DNA of 64,000 bases, taken from Sycon ciliatum (lineage: Eukaryota > Porifera > Calcarea > Leucosolenida > Sycettidae). A model generated the notes under the pieces. The model did not search any database. It was not told where the DNA came from and worked only from the letters and a program-made list of their open reading frames with translations. Numbering within the stretch: position 1 is the first letter of the stretch; every line of letters begins with the position of its first letter. This document shows positions 57,901-63,489 of the stretch, in pieces. The position numbers and the translations under genes are program-made. Location of the stretch: assembly GCF_964019385.1 (NCBI RefSeq), contig NC_088643.1, forward strand, positions 46,959,050 to 47,023,049, given 5' to 3'.

Positions 57901-60900
57901 AGTTGCGCAGAATGTCGGAAACTTACAACAGCAGGCAACAGGAGTGTCCGGAAAATATACTGAAAGCAAAGCCCTGGCACATGAAATCTCAAATACTACA
58001 AACTGATAAGGAAGCCGTCTACTACCGACATAGTGTAAGCCTCAACAGGAAATATCTGCCCGTATGAAGAACCGAGCGAAACGCAAGGAAAAGGCGAACA
58101 GTTGCTTTCTACAGGGGTACCCGGTTTGCTGAAAAGAAACGCAGTGCGTTTCGCGTTTCACACGCGTTTCCTTGACGACATAAGCAAAACGGTTGTGTTT
58201 ACGCAGTTTTGTACCTACAGTCCATTCAGAAAAAGATGGACTTCTAGCTTTTGGCCATAAATGGGTCAAACTTTGAGTTTTTTTAGAATTTTTTTCTGCA
58301 ATCCCCTATGGAATCCTCTTCCAATTATGTTTCTGAAGTTTTTTGTCCAAAAAGCAAGCCATAACAAGAATAGGATTTCGGCCAGGTTTTGCCCCAAAAG
58401 CACTGAATTGGGAAAAACTATAAAAATCCAGGCCGTGTGACCCCGCCTGCAACAGTGCATTGTGCGGTTCGAACCCCAGTTCAGGTACCCTTTTTGGACC
58501 CTTTTTCAAATTTCAAATTTTGCAGTACTGCACTGTGTACGATGAAATCACGAAAAATCGCCAAATACGGGAGCTCGCCAGAGCCAGGGCCCATCTTTTT
58601 ATGAATGGACTGTAGTGTGGCTGCAGCCTAACGTCTTTTGCATAGCTACAGGAATAATGCTACTTTACAGCTGCGGATGCCTATGATACCACTCCAGCTA
58701 GGGTACCAGGCAGTGTAGAAACGCACAAAGAGGATTATTGGGTAAGCCTGTGTTTACATGAGGCATTTCAACCCGGGTTGAGTTCGACCCGGGTCAGATT
58801 TCAACCCGCCATGTACACAAAATGAGTGGTGCGTTTACATGGCGCATTGCGCTTGACCCGGGGCGAGAAATCATACTAACGTACTACTTAACGTACTACT
58901 TCTGTGCGTATCTCTCGCCAGGTTTGAACAGCAGCGCACAGGCAAATTTCGCGCGAAAGTATTCACGTCACCATAGAGGACTCTAGAAGTGGACTTTTGG
59001 CGGCATATCAGTATTTGACCCGGGCCAACTGTCTTCATGTAAACGTTCACCTATTTTGTCTATCGTACAGACTTTCAACCTGGACTGAACTCGACCCGGG
59101 TTGAAAATTCTCATGTAAACACAGCCTAAGAAATATGAAGCAAGGTGGACCCAGGTGCATGTACCCCAGTAATGCATATCGCATTATTCTAGCATGTACT
59201 ACTATTGGAGATGTGTACTTTTATATTTTTTATCTACGCTCAACATGTATTTCTATTGGAGACGTACCAGTATTGGAGAGGTGTACGTTTATTGGGGGAA
59301 ATACTGTTTTTTTTTAACTAGTACCATGTTGGATGTGATTGGTGGTGTGCTTGTTGCAATCCAGGACTTCATCCAATCCTATCACACAGAGCAGATCCTG
59401 GAAGGATGGAGACAGTACGAGTTGTACCAGCATGCATCACAGCCAGCTGCACGCCGAATATGGGGCCCGGACACCGAGCAAGTAAGTCGGTCGTGTTTCT
59501 GATGATGAGGAAATGGCTCATAGGACTAGTACTAGTGTAGCTTGAGTGCTCGGATTGAAGGGCGCATAGTGCCCCAGGTGCATGCCTCTTGCTCCGAATA
59601 CCCCCCCCCCCTGCCACCTCAGTCTTGCCCATACCCCAGACAATGCACTGGCTGCTCAGTGACATAATGCTATCCACAGGTGGGTGTAGAAATTGTTAAC
59701 AAGAGTATGTACCCCCCCCCCCCCCTCCCTCCTCCAGTCGAGAGTTTTCAACTCTGCACAAGTGAATATTATGGGGTAGGCTGACAGCGAAAGTGCACGT
59801 CACGCAGCGCAATGCTCCCGTTGTACATGTCTTGTGGGTGGGTTTAGTAGGCAATGGAGTAGTAATAATAGCACTCCCTGACTGAAAGCCAACTTTCCCC
59901 TGGCTGTTTGTGCACATTGCCATCCAAATCATTAGATGAAAGGTTATCAGTGGTTGGTCAGCTCCTTCATGAAAGCACTCCTCCGCTCGCCGTGTCAATC
60001 CAAGCACCTGGAGTACAGAATGGACGGCACTCTGAGAGCCATTGGCAAATGGGTTGAGGTAGGGAACTCAATTTTGACACTGAACGCTATGCGCGCCGTG
60101 CACGGTGGCGCATGGCGCATTATTTCTCCTGGTGCTAGTTCTCCCGTGCTGCCGTCATCAACGGTTACTGTCATAGTGCTATGTTCTGTGAGAATCCTCG
60201 CTATGCAGCACTGGTTACGTAAATCTGGACCTCTAGTCTTCTGTCCCACGGCCACGCTGAAATCCACGTTTTCACGCTTCGTAGAACACCACCGTTTGAA
60301 TTTTGACGAAATTCTATTTGAGATGCGAGGACGTAATATATAGAAGTCACAAGTCCACACAACTAACCATGAAGGGCTGTCATCCCTCTTATTTTATCTC
60401 CATATGTGATACTGTAATGTTGTACAATAATTATGTGAGTATTCAGAAAAGCTAGTACATGTACTGATACGGGCTATAGTACTCTGCATGCATTTCTAAG
60501 GGCTATAGTACTCTGCATGCATTTCTAAGGGCTATAGTACTCTGCATGCATTTCTAAGGGCTATTACTCTGCATGCATTTCTAAGGGCTATAGTACTCTG
60601 CATGCATTTCTAAGGGGTATAGTACTCTGCATGCATTTCTAAGGGCTATAGTACTCTGCATGCATTTCTAAGGGCTATAGTACTCTGCATGCATTTCTAA
60701 GGGCTATAGTACTCTGCATGCATTTCTAAGGGGTATAGTACTCTGCATGCATTTCTAAGGGCTATAGTACTCTGCATGCATTTCTACGGGGTCGTCGCAC
60801 AAGATTTTTGTCGTCCCTGAAACGAACATCGTTCATTTCGTACTCAGACCCTCACCTCCCTCTGAAATAAGCGCAGCTTGCTATGCTGGACGACGAAAAT

Positions 60901-61711
60901 CGCATGCATGTACGGTGTACAGTGTCGGTCGACTTGCAACTTGGACTACCCCCCCCCCCCCCCCCCCATGAATGATGTTTGTTTCACGGACGACGAAAAA
61001 CTTTTGTGACGACCCCTAATGCAGTATTTTGACGGTTGTAATTATGAGAATGCGATGGTTATAGTTATATGTATAGGGATATTTAATTTTAAAGAATGCA
61101 GAGTTACAATAACCATCACCGAGTGATACAATGTCATCTTGAAATGAATCACATCTGAGGAAGCTCCCCCCCCCCCCCCGCCCCTCACACAAACACACAG
61201 GCGTTATAGCAGGCATGTGTGCACACTTGCCATTGCATGGCCGCGGTGACTTACAACCCTGCTGTTTGCACACACTATCTGTTCAACATCCCAGGGCCAG
61301 ACTGAGTATCCCGTGTACTCGATGGGCGTTGACTCAGTATTTGCGGAACGACTATATGACGAGGAGTGTGCTACAGCTGTCAAGACGGCACGAGCAGCCA
61401 GCAAGGGACGTGTTGGACCAGGCGTGTTCATGGCAACGTCAATGGCAGAGCAGAGTGACGGTGCATCTGCTGCTGCAGCTGCTCCTGCTGTTGCTGCTAC
61501 CAAAAAGCAGCAGCTTCAGAGGCATCAGCAGCGACCACAGTTGGATGTGTCTCTGGATCAGTTCATCGCAGAAGTGTGCAGTGATTTGCACACGATTGGT
61601 GTTCACGTCAAGCACGATGTGCTGCTTGACCTGGCTATAACCTCCAAGGCGTATCATCGTAGCACATTGGTGAATCTGGTGTTGGACCACATGAACAATA
61701 CCTATTATTAG
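28572..61711 (+). CDS. Large STAND/NB-ARC NTPase with C-terminal helical region, eight exons
   Basis: Exons 28572-32369, 33562-33612, 44525-44632, 54973-55050, 55151-55200, 59322-59481, 59936-60058 (or from 59951), 61295-61711. Each join is GT-AG and in phase; the product is about 1594 aa, with 1266 aa in exon 1. Seen: Walker A GELGMGKT at about residues 537-544 after the GREQDIATL start of the NTPase module, Walker B LLLVIDD at about 616-622, and a GLPL-like CPLALEL at about 711. Residues about 980-1080 are helical and TPR-like (LRYFELAKGFAEIL...). The N-terminus (1-500) is helical with no domain I recognise. Known: STAND NTPases such as APAF1 and NLRs act as ATP-driven assembly switches in immunity and cell death. 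Without a recognised effector domain, function is inferred only at the level of a signalling switch. Codons 1267-1594 carry no recognised domain and end in a helical region after a poly-Ala stretch. Most intron length is transposons. Two separate genes are possible but phase argues for one. Confidence 0.72.
33180..33268. repeat. (TG)n microsatellite
   Basis: About 89 bp of TG dinucleotides in the first intron of the STAND gene. Confidence 0.9.
33935..34105. mobile_element. TIR element, family A copy 3
   Basis: Same family and orientation as 1435-1622, with TA duplications at 33933-33934 and 34106-34107. It is somewhat shorter through an internal deletion. Confidence 0.85.
34355..34388 (-). 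ncRNA. Hammerhead ribozyme motif in the Penelope terminal repeat, copy 1
   Basis: Minus strand: stem I TCCT/AGGA, core CTGATGA, GAAA, and a loopless stem III AAC/GTT ending in U before the predicted cut. The same 34-nt motif occurs at 34695-34728 and 37733-37766. Stem II has only one clear pair (G-C), so self-cleavage would probably need a dimer through the palindromic stem III. Confidence 0.6.
34695..34728 (+). ncRNA. Hammerhead ribozyme motif in the Penelope terminal repeat, copy 2
   Basis: Stem I TCCT 34695-34698 with AGGA 34725-34728, core CTGATGA 34699-34705, GAAA 34715-34718, stem III palindrome, predicted cleavage between 34724 and 34725. Identical to the minus-strand copies at 34355-34388 and 37733-37766. 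Confidence 0.6.
34810..34874. repeat. (AAT)n microsatellite
   Basis: About 65 bp of AAT repeats at the border of a Penelope arm. Further AAT tracts lie at 34216-34238, 37527-37570, 37631-37651, 37843-37875, 37895-37921, 38124-38135, 42912-42957 and 43124-43145. Confidence 0.9.
34943..34980 (-). ncRNA. Degenerate hammerhead motif inside the left Penelope arm
   Basis: Minus strand: perfect 6-bp stem I AGTATT/AATACT, core TTGACAA in place of CTGANGA, GAAA, and the same loopless AAC/GTT stem III ending in C. Its inverted partner is at 37390-37427. Confidence 0.45.
35022..35562. mobile_element. 541-bp TIR element inserted in one Penelope arm, ATAA duplication
   Basis: Perfect 13-bp ends TGATAGCTTGCAT / ATGCAAGCTATCA, each followed inward by GGTCCTACCGGTAGGAC palindromes, and a 4-bp target duplication ATAA (35018-35021 and 35563-35566). 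The opposite arm near 37350 keeps the empty site with a single ATAA, which proves the insertion boundaries. Confidence 0.92.
35716..36190 (-). pseudogene. Penelope-associated C-terminal ORF fragment, left (inverted) copy
   Basis: Encodes the same roughly 155-residue tail as the plus-strand copy ending at 37199, with the AT-hook-like VKKRGRPRK and ending ...FGTVRREGAK. It is joined here to the antisense of other element sequence, so this copy cannot make the original protein. Confidence 0.7.
36149..36397 (-). pseudogene. Penelope-like reverse transcriptase fragment
   Basis: Contains MGSPLGPVLANIFVGF and YCRFVDDVY, matching the finger-palm motif and catalytic VDD box of Penelope-like RTs. Only about 60 codons of RT remain before the sequence changes to unrelated frames. 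Confidence 0.75.
36411..37199 (+). pseudogene. Penelope-like GIY-YIG endonuclease fragment plus C-terminal tail
   Basis: Begins with CRNCENRYVGRTFQHLGARI and QHVP, the Penelope-type GIY-YIG core with its cysteine pair. It continues through an RGRP-containing basic linker to the shared tail that stops at 37199. The RT that should precede it is missing and lies, as a fragment, on the opposite strand. Confidence 0.72.
37390..37427 (+). ncRNA. Degenerate hammerhead motif inside the right Penelope arm
   Basis: Plus-strand partner of 34943-34980: stem I AGTATT/AATACT, core TTGACAA, GAAA 37412-37415, loopless AAC/GTT stem III, predicted cut after C37421. Confidence 0.45.
37733..37766 (-). ncRNA. 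Hammerhead ribozyme motif in the Penelope terminal repeat, copy 3
   Basis: Same 34-nt motif as 34355-34388 and 34695-34728: TCCT/AGGA stem I, CTGATGA, GAAA and palindromic stem III. Confidence 0.6.
37948..38124. mobile_element. 177-bp inverted-repeat unit carrying a tRNA-like sequence
   Basis: Ends are 25/26-bp inverted repeats (37948-37972, TTCAAAGGAACAGTAGGG...; 38099-38124), with one single-base indel. The centre is a tRNA-like fold at 38003-38074. AAT tracts lie immediately right of it and 27 bp to its left. No ORF. Confidence 0.7.
38003..38074 (+). tRNA. tRNA-like sequence (probable tRNA pseudogene or tRNA-derived SINE head)
   Basis: A cloverleaf can be drawn: acceptor GGTCCCA/TGGGTCT (one T-T mismatch), D stem GCTC/GAGC, anticodon stem TTGCT/AGCAA with loop CATGACA, T stem CCGGG/CCTGG with loop TTCGAGT. 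A and B boxes for RNA polymerase III are good. The central loop triplet TGA would read serine codons, but the variable loop is only 4 nt, not the long arm of tRNA-Ser, and position 33 is A rather than T. A functional tRNA is therefore unlikely. Confidence 0.5.
38135..38511 (-). repeat. Ngaro terminal repeat B2
   Basis: 377 bp, matching B1 at 38879-39255 with no difference noticed. It contains three internal tandem copies of a roughly 60-bp unit around GGTCGGCCTGCTCTGCGCAG. Confidence 0.85.
38626..38878 (-). repeat. Ngaro terminal repeat A2
   Basis: About 253 bp, near-identical to A1 at 42660-42913 (a one-base indel and one substitution near AGGGCTAAGC). It runs directly into B1 at 38879. Confidence 0.85.
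38879..39255 (-). repeat. Ngaro terminal repeat B1
   Basis: Partner of B2 (offset 744 bp), directly downstream of the recombinase ORF in element sense. Confidence 0.85.
39384..41902 (-). pseudogene. Ngaro pol: reverse transcriptase, RNase H-like region and tyrosine recombinase (broken)
   Basis: RT begins in the frame stopping at 41153 (LGLIPKSNGKFRLIHDLSSP) and continues in the same frame after one TAG as YLTKVDIRNAFRL and the catalytic HYLDDFL (39833-41116). A recombinase N-terminal region follows (SSRRTYSTAETRYFQFCQ). The catalytic half lies in two further frames: FFRCGELTAGL and SSKTD (39484-40194), then the RIGAATSAAMAGVPEHI block and terminal MGRWRSDAVHRYIR with the nucleophile Tyr (39384-39569). 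The frame changes near 40000 and 39565 could be real decay or assembly error. Confidence 0.85.
41532..42636 (-). pseudogene. Ngaro gag-like ORF with Cys-rich knuckle (frameshifted)
   Basis: Starts at the ATG at 42634-42636 (MPRTRSTSRG). The frame changes inside an Ala-Pro/His-Gln repeat, (CACCAG)n at 42303-42335. It then shows WLEAFTLFTRVLVDASPDQA, DAWLTYDRRFR and a knuckle CRNYNNGAC...H.C..C with HPKKTC, all usual for DIRS/Ngaro gag proteins. The microsatellite location makes slippage a likely cause of the frame break. Confidence 0.75.
42660..42913 (-). repeat. Ngaro terminal repeat A1
   Basis: Left end of the element in its own sense. Its outer edge runs straight into a 46-bp (AAT)n tract. 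Confidence 0.85.
43145..43480 (-). repeat. 336-bp direct repeat R1 with hammerhead ribozyme
   Basis: Identical by eye to R2 (43625-43960), exact offset 480 bp, separated by a 144-bp spacer. It contains the hammerhead at 43327-43372 and a perfect hairpin TTATATATAG.../CTTATATATA with GGCACAA ends. The outer edge abuts (AAT)n. Confidence 0.9.
43327..43372 (-). ncRNA. Canonical hammerhead ribozyme, repeat R1
   Basis: Minus strand: stem I GCTCAA/TTGTGC with a T-T mismatch, core CTGATGA (43366-43360), stem II GGGG/CCCC with a 6-base loop, GAAA (43345-43342), stem III ACAC/GTGT with one-base loop, A at the cleavage position. All conserved core bases are present. Confidence 0.85.
43625..43960 (-). 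repeat. 336-bp direct repeat R2 with hammerhead ribozyme
   Basis: Second copy of R1. Its right edge joins a 62-bp segment (43962-44025) that is the inverse of the spacer segment 43483-43546. Confidence 0.9.
43807..43852 (-). ncRNA. Canonical hammerhead ribozyme, repeat R2
   Basis: Same sequence as 43327-43372, exactly 480 bp away. A transcript crossing both would be cut into a 480-nt monomer. Confidence 0.85.
43997..44341 (-). pseudogene. Reverse transcriptase fragment (QGDPLS / YADD type)
   Basis: About 114 codons with GVVQGDPLSLIMYNVYAEGA and the catalytic QYADDTTI, so an RT palm of the LINE-like class rather than the Penelope or Ngaro type. Only the palm region is present. The sequence is next to R2 and the inverted 62-bp segment, and may belong to the same element. 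Confidence 0.7.
45344..45665. mobile_element. 322-bp TIR element with TA duplication, family B copy 1
   Basis: Ends CAGTCCATTCATCGGAAAC and ...TGAATGGACTG, flanked by TA. The same end motif (CAGTCCATTCA) is at 58218-58612. Confidence 0.8.
45893..48736 (-). mobile_element. 2.84-kb DNA transposon with 38-bp perfect TIRs
   Basis: Left TIR 45893-45930 and right TIR 48699-48736 are exact inverted copies (TATATGAGCCCTGTGATGAG...). The flanks are TA-rich, so the target duplication cannot be fixed. One long ORF lies inside on the minus strand. It sits in the third intron of the STAND gene, at the edge of a GGTCCACACTGAGGG minisatellite. Confidence 0.88.
46364..48397 (-). CDS. Transposase-like protein of a TIR transposon (DUF7869-type), 677 aa
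   Basis: Seen: acidic Ser/Asp-rich head (about 30-75), a Cys pair CGCSKKC at about 112, a helical middle with a CSRC pair at about 318, then a probable catalytic block: YTFDFAQNVALP, LHCDNCAGQNKNRTI and the GHT..LVDGCFGLLKQKF motif. Known: proteins with DNCAGQNKN and GHT...FGLLK blocks recur in invertebrate genomes as uncharacterised DDE-like (DUF7869) proteins. Assignment of the two Asp (FDFAQ, HCDN) and a later acidic residue to a DDE triad is inference. No stops or frameshifts, so the copy may be recent. Start is the first ATG (48397); a second Met lies at codon 5. It is antisense to the STAND gene. Confidence 0.75.
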   Translation of the reverse strand: MFANMSIPTFTVDASLREALTELDREFLGIEVEIAESSDDSDRELSLELSELSSSSDEDGDDREDHFLDESLDVDAVAASYLGEESAQAAEPAQAAEPALAEAAAAEEITVNCGCSKKCLDKFDAEDVRLLQLNIAEMEKGEKELVILGLLESSKYSTDTTTHGKKRKKQWHRYTYQGEEVCAGGFRLLYNIGSKQLKNLKKHLEENGLVPRTHGNVGRKPKHALSYDTVSAVVQFLKTYTERFGIPQPAPTRGRAGAPPTYLPASSTVKSIHKCYVTSLEESGIRAVGYHTFRSVWLDCLPNIQIMTPRTDVCSRCENFRRRIQEARTEPEKSAACDEFKQHLDATQAERDYYRQATLQARAELDACTTIQQQLSQPCSRDLHHPHYTFDFAQNVALPQSARQEGPLYFKAPRKVQIFGVNNEAVPQQVNYLIDESDTIGQDGKSSHGPNAVASMLHHFFSFYGLHEKGCLLHCDNCAGQNKNRTIVAYFCWRVIMGLHDRIELSFMLTGHTRCLVDGCFGLLKQKFRRSDCYTMGQLVAVVNESASCNKAQLIPGSGLEWRAWDTFLAQHFKPVKGIRKVQHMVFDAAKPGIVSVKASLEDTYSDVEVLTTSKDALVAAGMPPVLQAPGLSEQRQQYLYNQIRPHVPDQFQDELCPKPAVHVSASAATSASPVEE
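48744..48985 (+). mobile_element. Hammerhead-bearing short retroelement (SINE/retrozyme-like), canonical copy
   Basis: Begins at CGCAGATTGAGTATTTCGC and ends with a complete hammerhead followed by CGCAGATTGAGTAT, so one 227-bp unit lies between two copies of the sequence found just after the ribozyme cut. No ORF. Related copies: 6777-7043, the stretch ending at 8705, and a fragment at 20398. Confidence 0.7.
48932..48975 (+). ncRNA. Canonical hammerhead ribozyme
   Basis: Stem I CTGCG 48932-48936 with CGCAG 48971-48975; core CTGACGA 48937-48943; stem II GTCC 48944-48947 with GGAC 48953-48956, loop ACAAA; GAAA 48957-48960; stem III ACAG/CTGT with a TT loop; GTC cleavage site, cut predicted after C48970. 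Every invariant core base is present. Confidence 0.9.
48985..49421. mobile_element. Foldback element, two 165-bp inverted arms
   Basis: Arms 48985-49149 and 49257-49421 are inverse copies with no difference noticed (ATTATCCATATAAAACCGCT at the left edge), separated by about 107 bp. Each arm begins with a small hairpin ACCGCTC/GAGCGGT. No coding sequence. Confidence 0.85.
50258..50852. mobile_element. 595-bp TIR element with TA duplication
   Basis: Ends GTCCTTTCCCAAAGATGC and ...GCATCTTTGGGAAAGGGC, flanked by TA. Interior repeats GTTGCGAA/TTTCGCAAC motifs. Confidence 0.8.
52866..52913 (-). ncRNA. Hammerhead-like motif with one core change
   Basis: Minus strand: perfect 6-bp stem I GCTGTA/TACAGC, core CTGATGA, stem II GGCC/GGCC with a TTTAT loop, AAAA where GAAA is required, stem III ACAGC/GCTGT with TT loop, C at the cut site. 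Only the G12 position differs from the consensus. A strong hairpin (GGAAAGGCTTC/GAAGCCTTTCC) follows. Confidence 0.6.
53021..53242. repeat. 31-bp minisatellite array, part 1
   Basis: About seven units of GGTTCTATACAGAGGGGTCC followed by ACACTGAGGGT; one unit carries a poly-G expansion. Confidence 0.9.
54530..54835. repeat. 31-bp minisatellite array, part 2
   Basis: About nine units of the same 31-bp sequence as 53021-53242, one with a 5-bp insert. About 1.29 kb of unrelated sequence (53243-54529) separates the two parts. Two related units also lie at 45815-45885. Confidence 0.9.
56370..57062 (-). repeat. Three tandem copies of a ~230-bp tRNA-related repeat
   Basis: Copies at about 56370-56609, 56617-56844 and 56845-57062. 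On the minus strand each has a B-box-like GCGGGTTCGAATCCCAT (or one base off). Shared blocks include CACATACATACACATTCTTC and AATAAGGTGGCCAGCTGTCT. The copies differ at many positions, so the amplification is old. Confidence 0.75.
57394..57692. mobile_element. 299-bp TIR element with TA duplication
   Basis: Ends CCGTAAAGTCGCGGATAA and ...TTATATCCGCGACTTTACGG (a variant of the 7779-8121 end style), flanked by TA. Confidence 0.8.
58218..58612. mobile_element. 395-bp TIR element, family B copy 2
   Basis: Ends CAGTCCATTCAGAAAAAGAT and complement-like ...ATGAATGGACTG, flanked by TA. It contains a B-box-like GCGGTTCGAACCCC near 58462. Confidence 0.8.
58744..59129. mobile_element. 386-bp inverted-repeat element
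   Basis: Ends GCCTGTGTTTACATGAG and ...CTCATGTAAACACAGCC with internal CAACCCGGGT / ACCCGGGTTG, a GTTTACATG-type end seen in hAT- or PIF-like MITEs. The target duplication is unclear. Confidence 0.7.
60470..60786. repeat. 29-bp tandem repeat, about 11 units
   Basis: Unit GGGCTATAGTACTCTGCATG + CATTTCTAA, very homogeneous; one unit lacks 4 bp and two have GGGG in place of GGGC. It lies in the last intron of the STAND gene. Confidence 0.92.
60788..61015. mobile_element. 228-bp inverted-repeat element at the end of the tandem array
   Basis: Ends GGGTCGTCGCACAAGATTTT and ...AAAACTTTTGTGACGACCC with about 48 bp of imperfect pairing. It interrupts the last 29-bp unit (CTA on both sides). Confidence 0.75.
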
Positions 61712-62577
61712 GCTATTATTGCTAGTCAATGCATGCGGCGCAGAAGGCAAAACTCTACATCGATTGTAATCAACGGCAACCATCCAGCCATGGCCATGCC
61801 ATGCCAAGGCACGGCACGTCGTCCAGAAGCTAAGCAAACAAGTACATGCAGCACAGTCCAATCGGATTGAGTGAGTGAGCATGAATCGTTTGCCGATGAA
61901 AGCAGCCAGGAAGAAGACTTCCGAGACTTAGGCCGATGACTCCGGCAAAGTGCAGTTCTACGTACGCCTACTTGCCTATTTTTACCGGTCACTTGGCACT
62001 GCTTGCATTACAGTATTCCTAATACACAACCAGTGCATTAGGAATACGGCTGCAACCAGTGGTGATTGGTGTCACCGCAGCTATGTTGTAGTCATTCTCA
62101 GGTCCATGCAGTTCAGCATTCAAATTAATTTTGACTTGAAGCGTACTTTGAACAATGGAAAAGAGGTCCATGCACATGTAAACAACTCAATATTATGCAT
62201 TCTTGCTTTCGATATGCTACTTCAAGTATGTCTTCTACAGTTGAAGTTCTACTGCATTACAAATCACCGTGGCCATTATTATAATAATTATGTACTTATA
62301 ATCTTAGGACAGCTGGCTGGCTGTGGCTGGATGTATTGGTAGACACGGATGTCGCATGGCCAATTGGTTACCTCAAGTTGTGCTTGTTAATGTTACCTTC
62401 ATCGCGGCCCGGTTTTAATTAATTTATACTAGTACTAGTACCCTATCAGTTATTCATTATCTCCTGGCATGTCAGACCAGCTTGCTGTCTGTACAGCATT
62501 GGGTCATAGTAATTACATAGAGATGAGCTCTATATCTACAGCAGTCATCACCAGAGCATCAAGTAGCAATAGAGCCG
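61712..62577. other. Convergent intergenic region, STAND gene and RTK 3' ends
   Basis: No exon recognised. It contains the two 3' UTRs. A 14-bp palindromic stretch CCTAATAC.../GTATTAGG-like lies near 62010-62050. Confidence 0.45.
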
Positions 62578-63487
62578 TTACAGACCATAAGACCACACGT
62601 CTTGAACATCTAGGTAAATGTCCGATTGCATCTGTCCGTTAGCGGCCGCCGGCTGAACGTCGCTTGGCAAACCATGAGATGCTGTAGTCACCGTCTGCTC
62701 CTTGGCTGCAGATTCGAGTGCAGTGCGAGCCTCGGCAGGCTCTAATGCTACCTGTGAGCTACCGATACACTCTGTCGGCGGCACACAGACACAGATACTG
62801 GTGTGCAAAGAGGCTTCACTGGACTGCTGCTGTGGGACTGGATATTGAGTTAGTGGCATGTGCTTTGAAAGGGACGGAGCAACCAACGAGGGTGCTGCAG
62901 CCGTGTTCCTTCCTTCCTTGGCTTGCTCCCCACCGGTGGAGGCTGTAAGCAACTCTTGAACAGAAGTTTGCAGTGCATCCAACGGCAGGTACCCGTGCTG
63001 ATCAAGTTTCCCTGCACCCCCATCTGAGTTCGCGGGTAGAGGCTGCTGCTGCCCCGGCGGCGACAGGAGAGCCGTTGAAGCTTTCTTGCGGGCGCGTCGA
63101 TGTGCGGGCACCGGCAGTGCAAGATAGCCGCCACTGTCGCTGTGACCGGTGTCCATGGTGCTGGCGCTTGTGTCACTCCGCATGCCGTAGCCACTGTCTG
63201 TAGATGCGCTCGTGTCCACTCCAGAATAGCCGCCAGTGCTGACGTCACTGCTCGTCATCAGTGATGAGCCGCCACTGATGTAGGCATTGTCATCGCCACT
63301 GTCCGGCCTGCTGGTATAGGCGAGAGCCGAAAACGAGAATGTCGGTGGCTCGCCGCTGCTTGGAACCTCCCCTCCATCAACTTGGTCGTACAGGCAGTCG
63401 GGAAGGTGCGTCAAGCAGTCCACCAGCTCAGAGAACGAAGGACGTTCCTCCGGTCTTTCTGTCCAGCAGCTCTTCATTACTGTGTAC
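62578..63487 (-). CDS. Receptor-type tyrosine kinase, last exon (end of kinase domain and cytoplasmic tail), partial
   Basis: The exon starts after the CTTAG acceptor at 63488-63489 and encodes 302 aa. The first 30 residues, YTVMKSCWTERPEERPSFSE, are the last helices of a tyrosine kinase domain (the C-W-x(6)-RP motif). A Ser/Thr/Gly-rich tail of about 270 residues follows with tyrosines in SH2-docking style settings: GYLALP, GYLPLD, IYLDVQ, AYISGG, GYSGVD. It ends DVWSYGL. Known: such tails recruit signalling adaptors after receptor activation. The catalytic core and extracellular part lie beyond the right edge; no further exon was recognised in 63490-64000. A cytoplasmic tyrosine kinase cannot be excluded, but the long tail favours a receptor. 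Confidence 0.85.
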
Positions 63488-63489
63488 CT

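Larger units (their letters stand above)
55201..59321. other. STAND gene intron 5: repeats only
   Basis: Holds a GGTTCACA foldback near 55486-55576, three tandem tRNA-related units (56370-57062), a 55-bp tandem duplication (57061-57160), and TIR elements at 57394-57692, 58218-58612 and 58744-59129. An open segment at 58670-58740 with splice-like ends does not fit the phase of the neighbouring exons. Confidence 0.55.

Noticed and set aside
58670..58740. Possible extra STAND exon (ADAYDTTPARVPGSVETHK)
   Set aside because: It needs an incoming phase that neither neighbouring exon provides, whereas 55151-55200 joins 59322-59481 directly.
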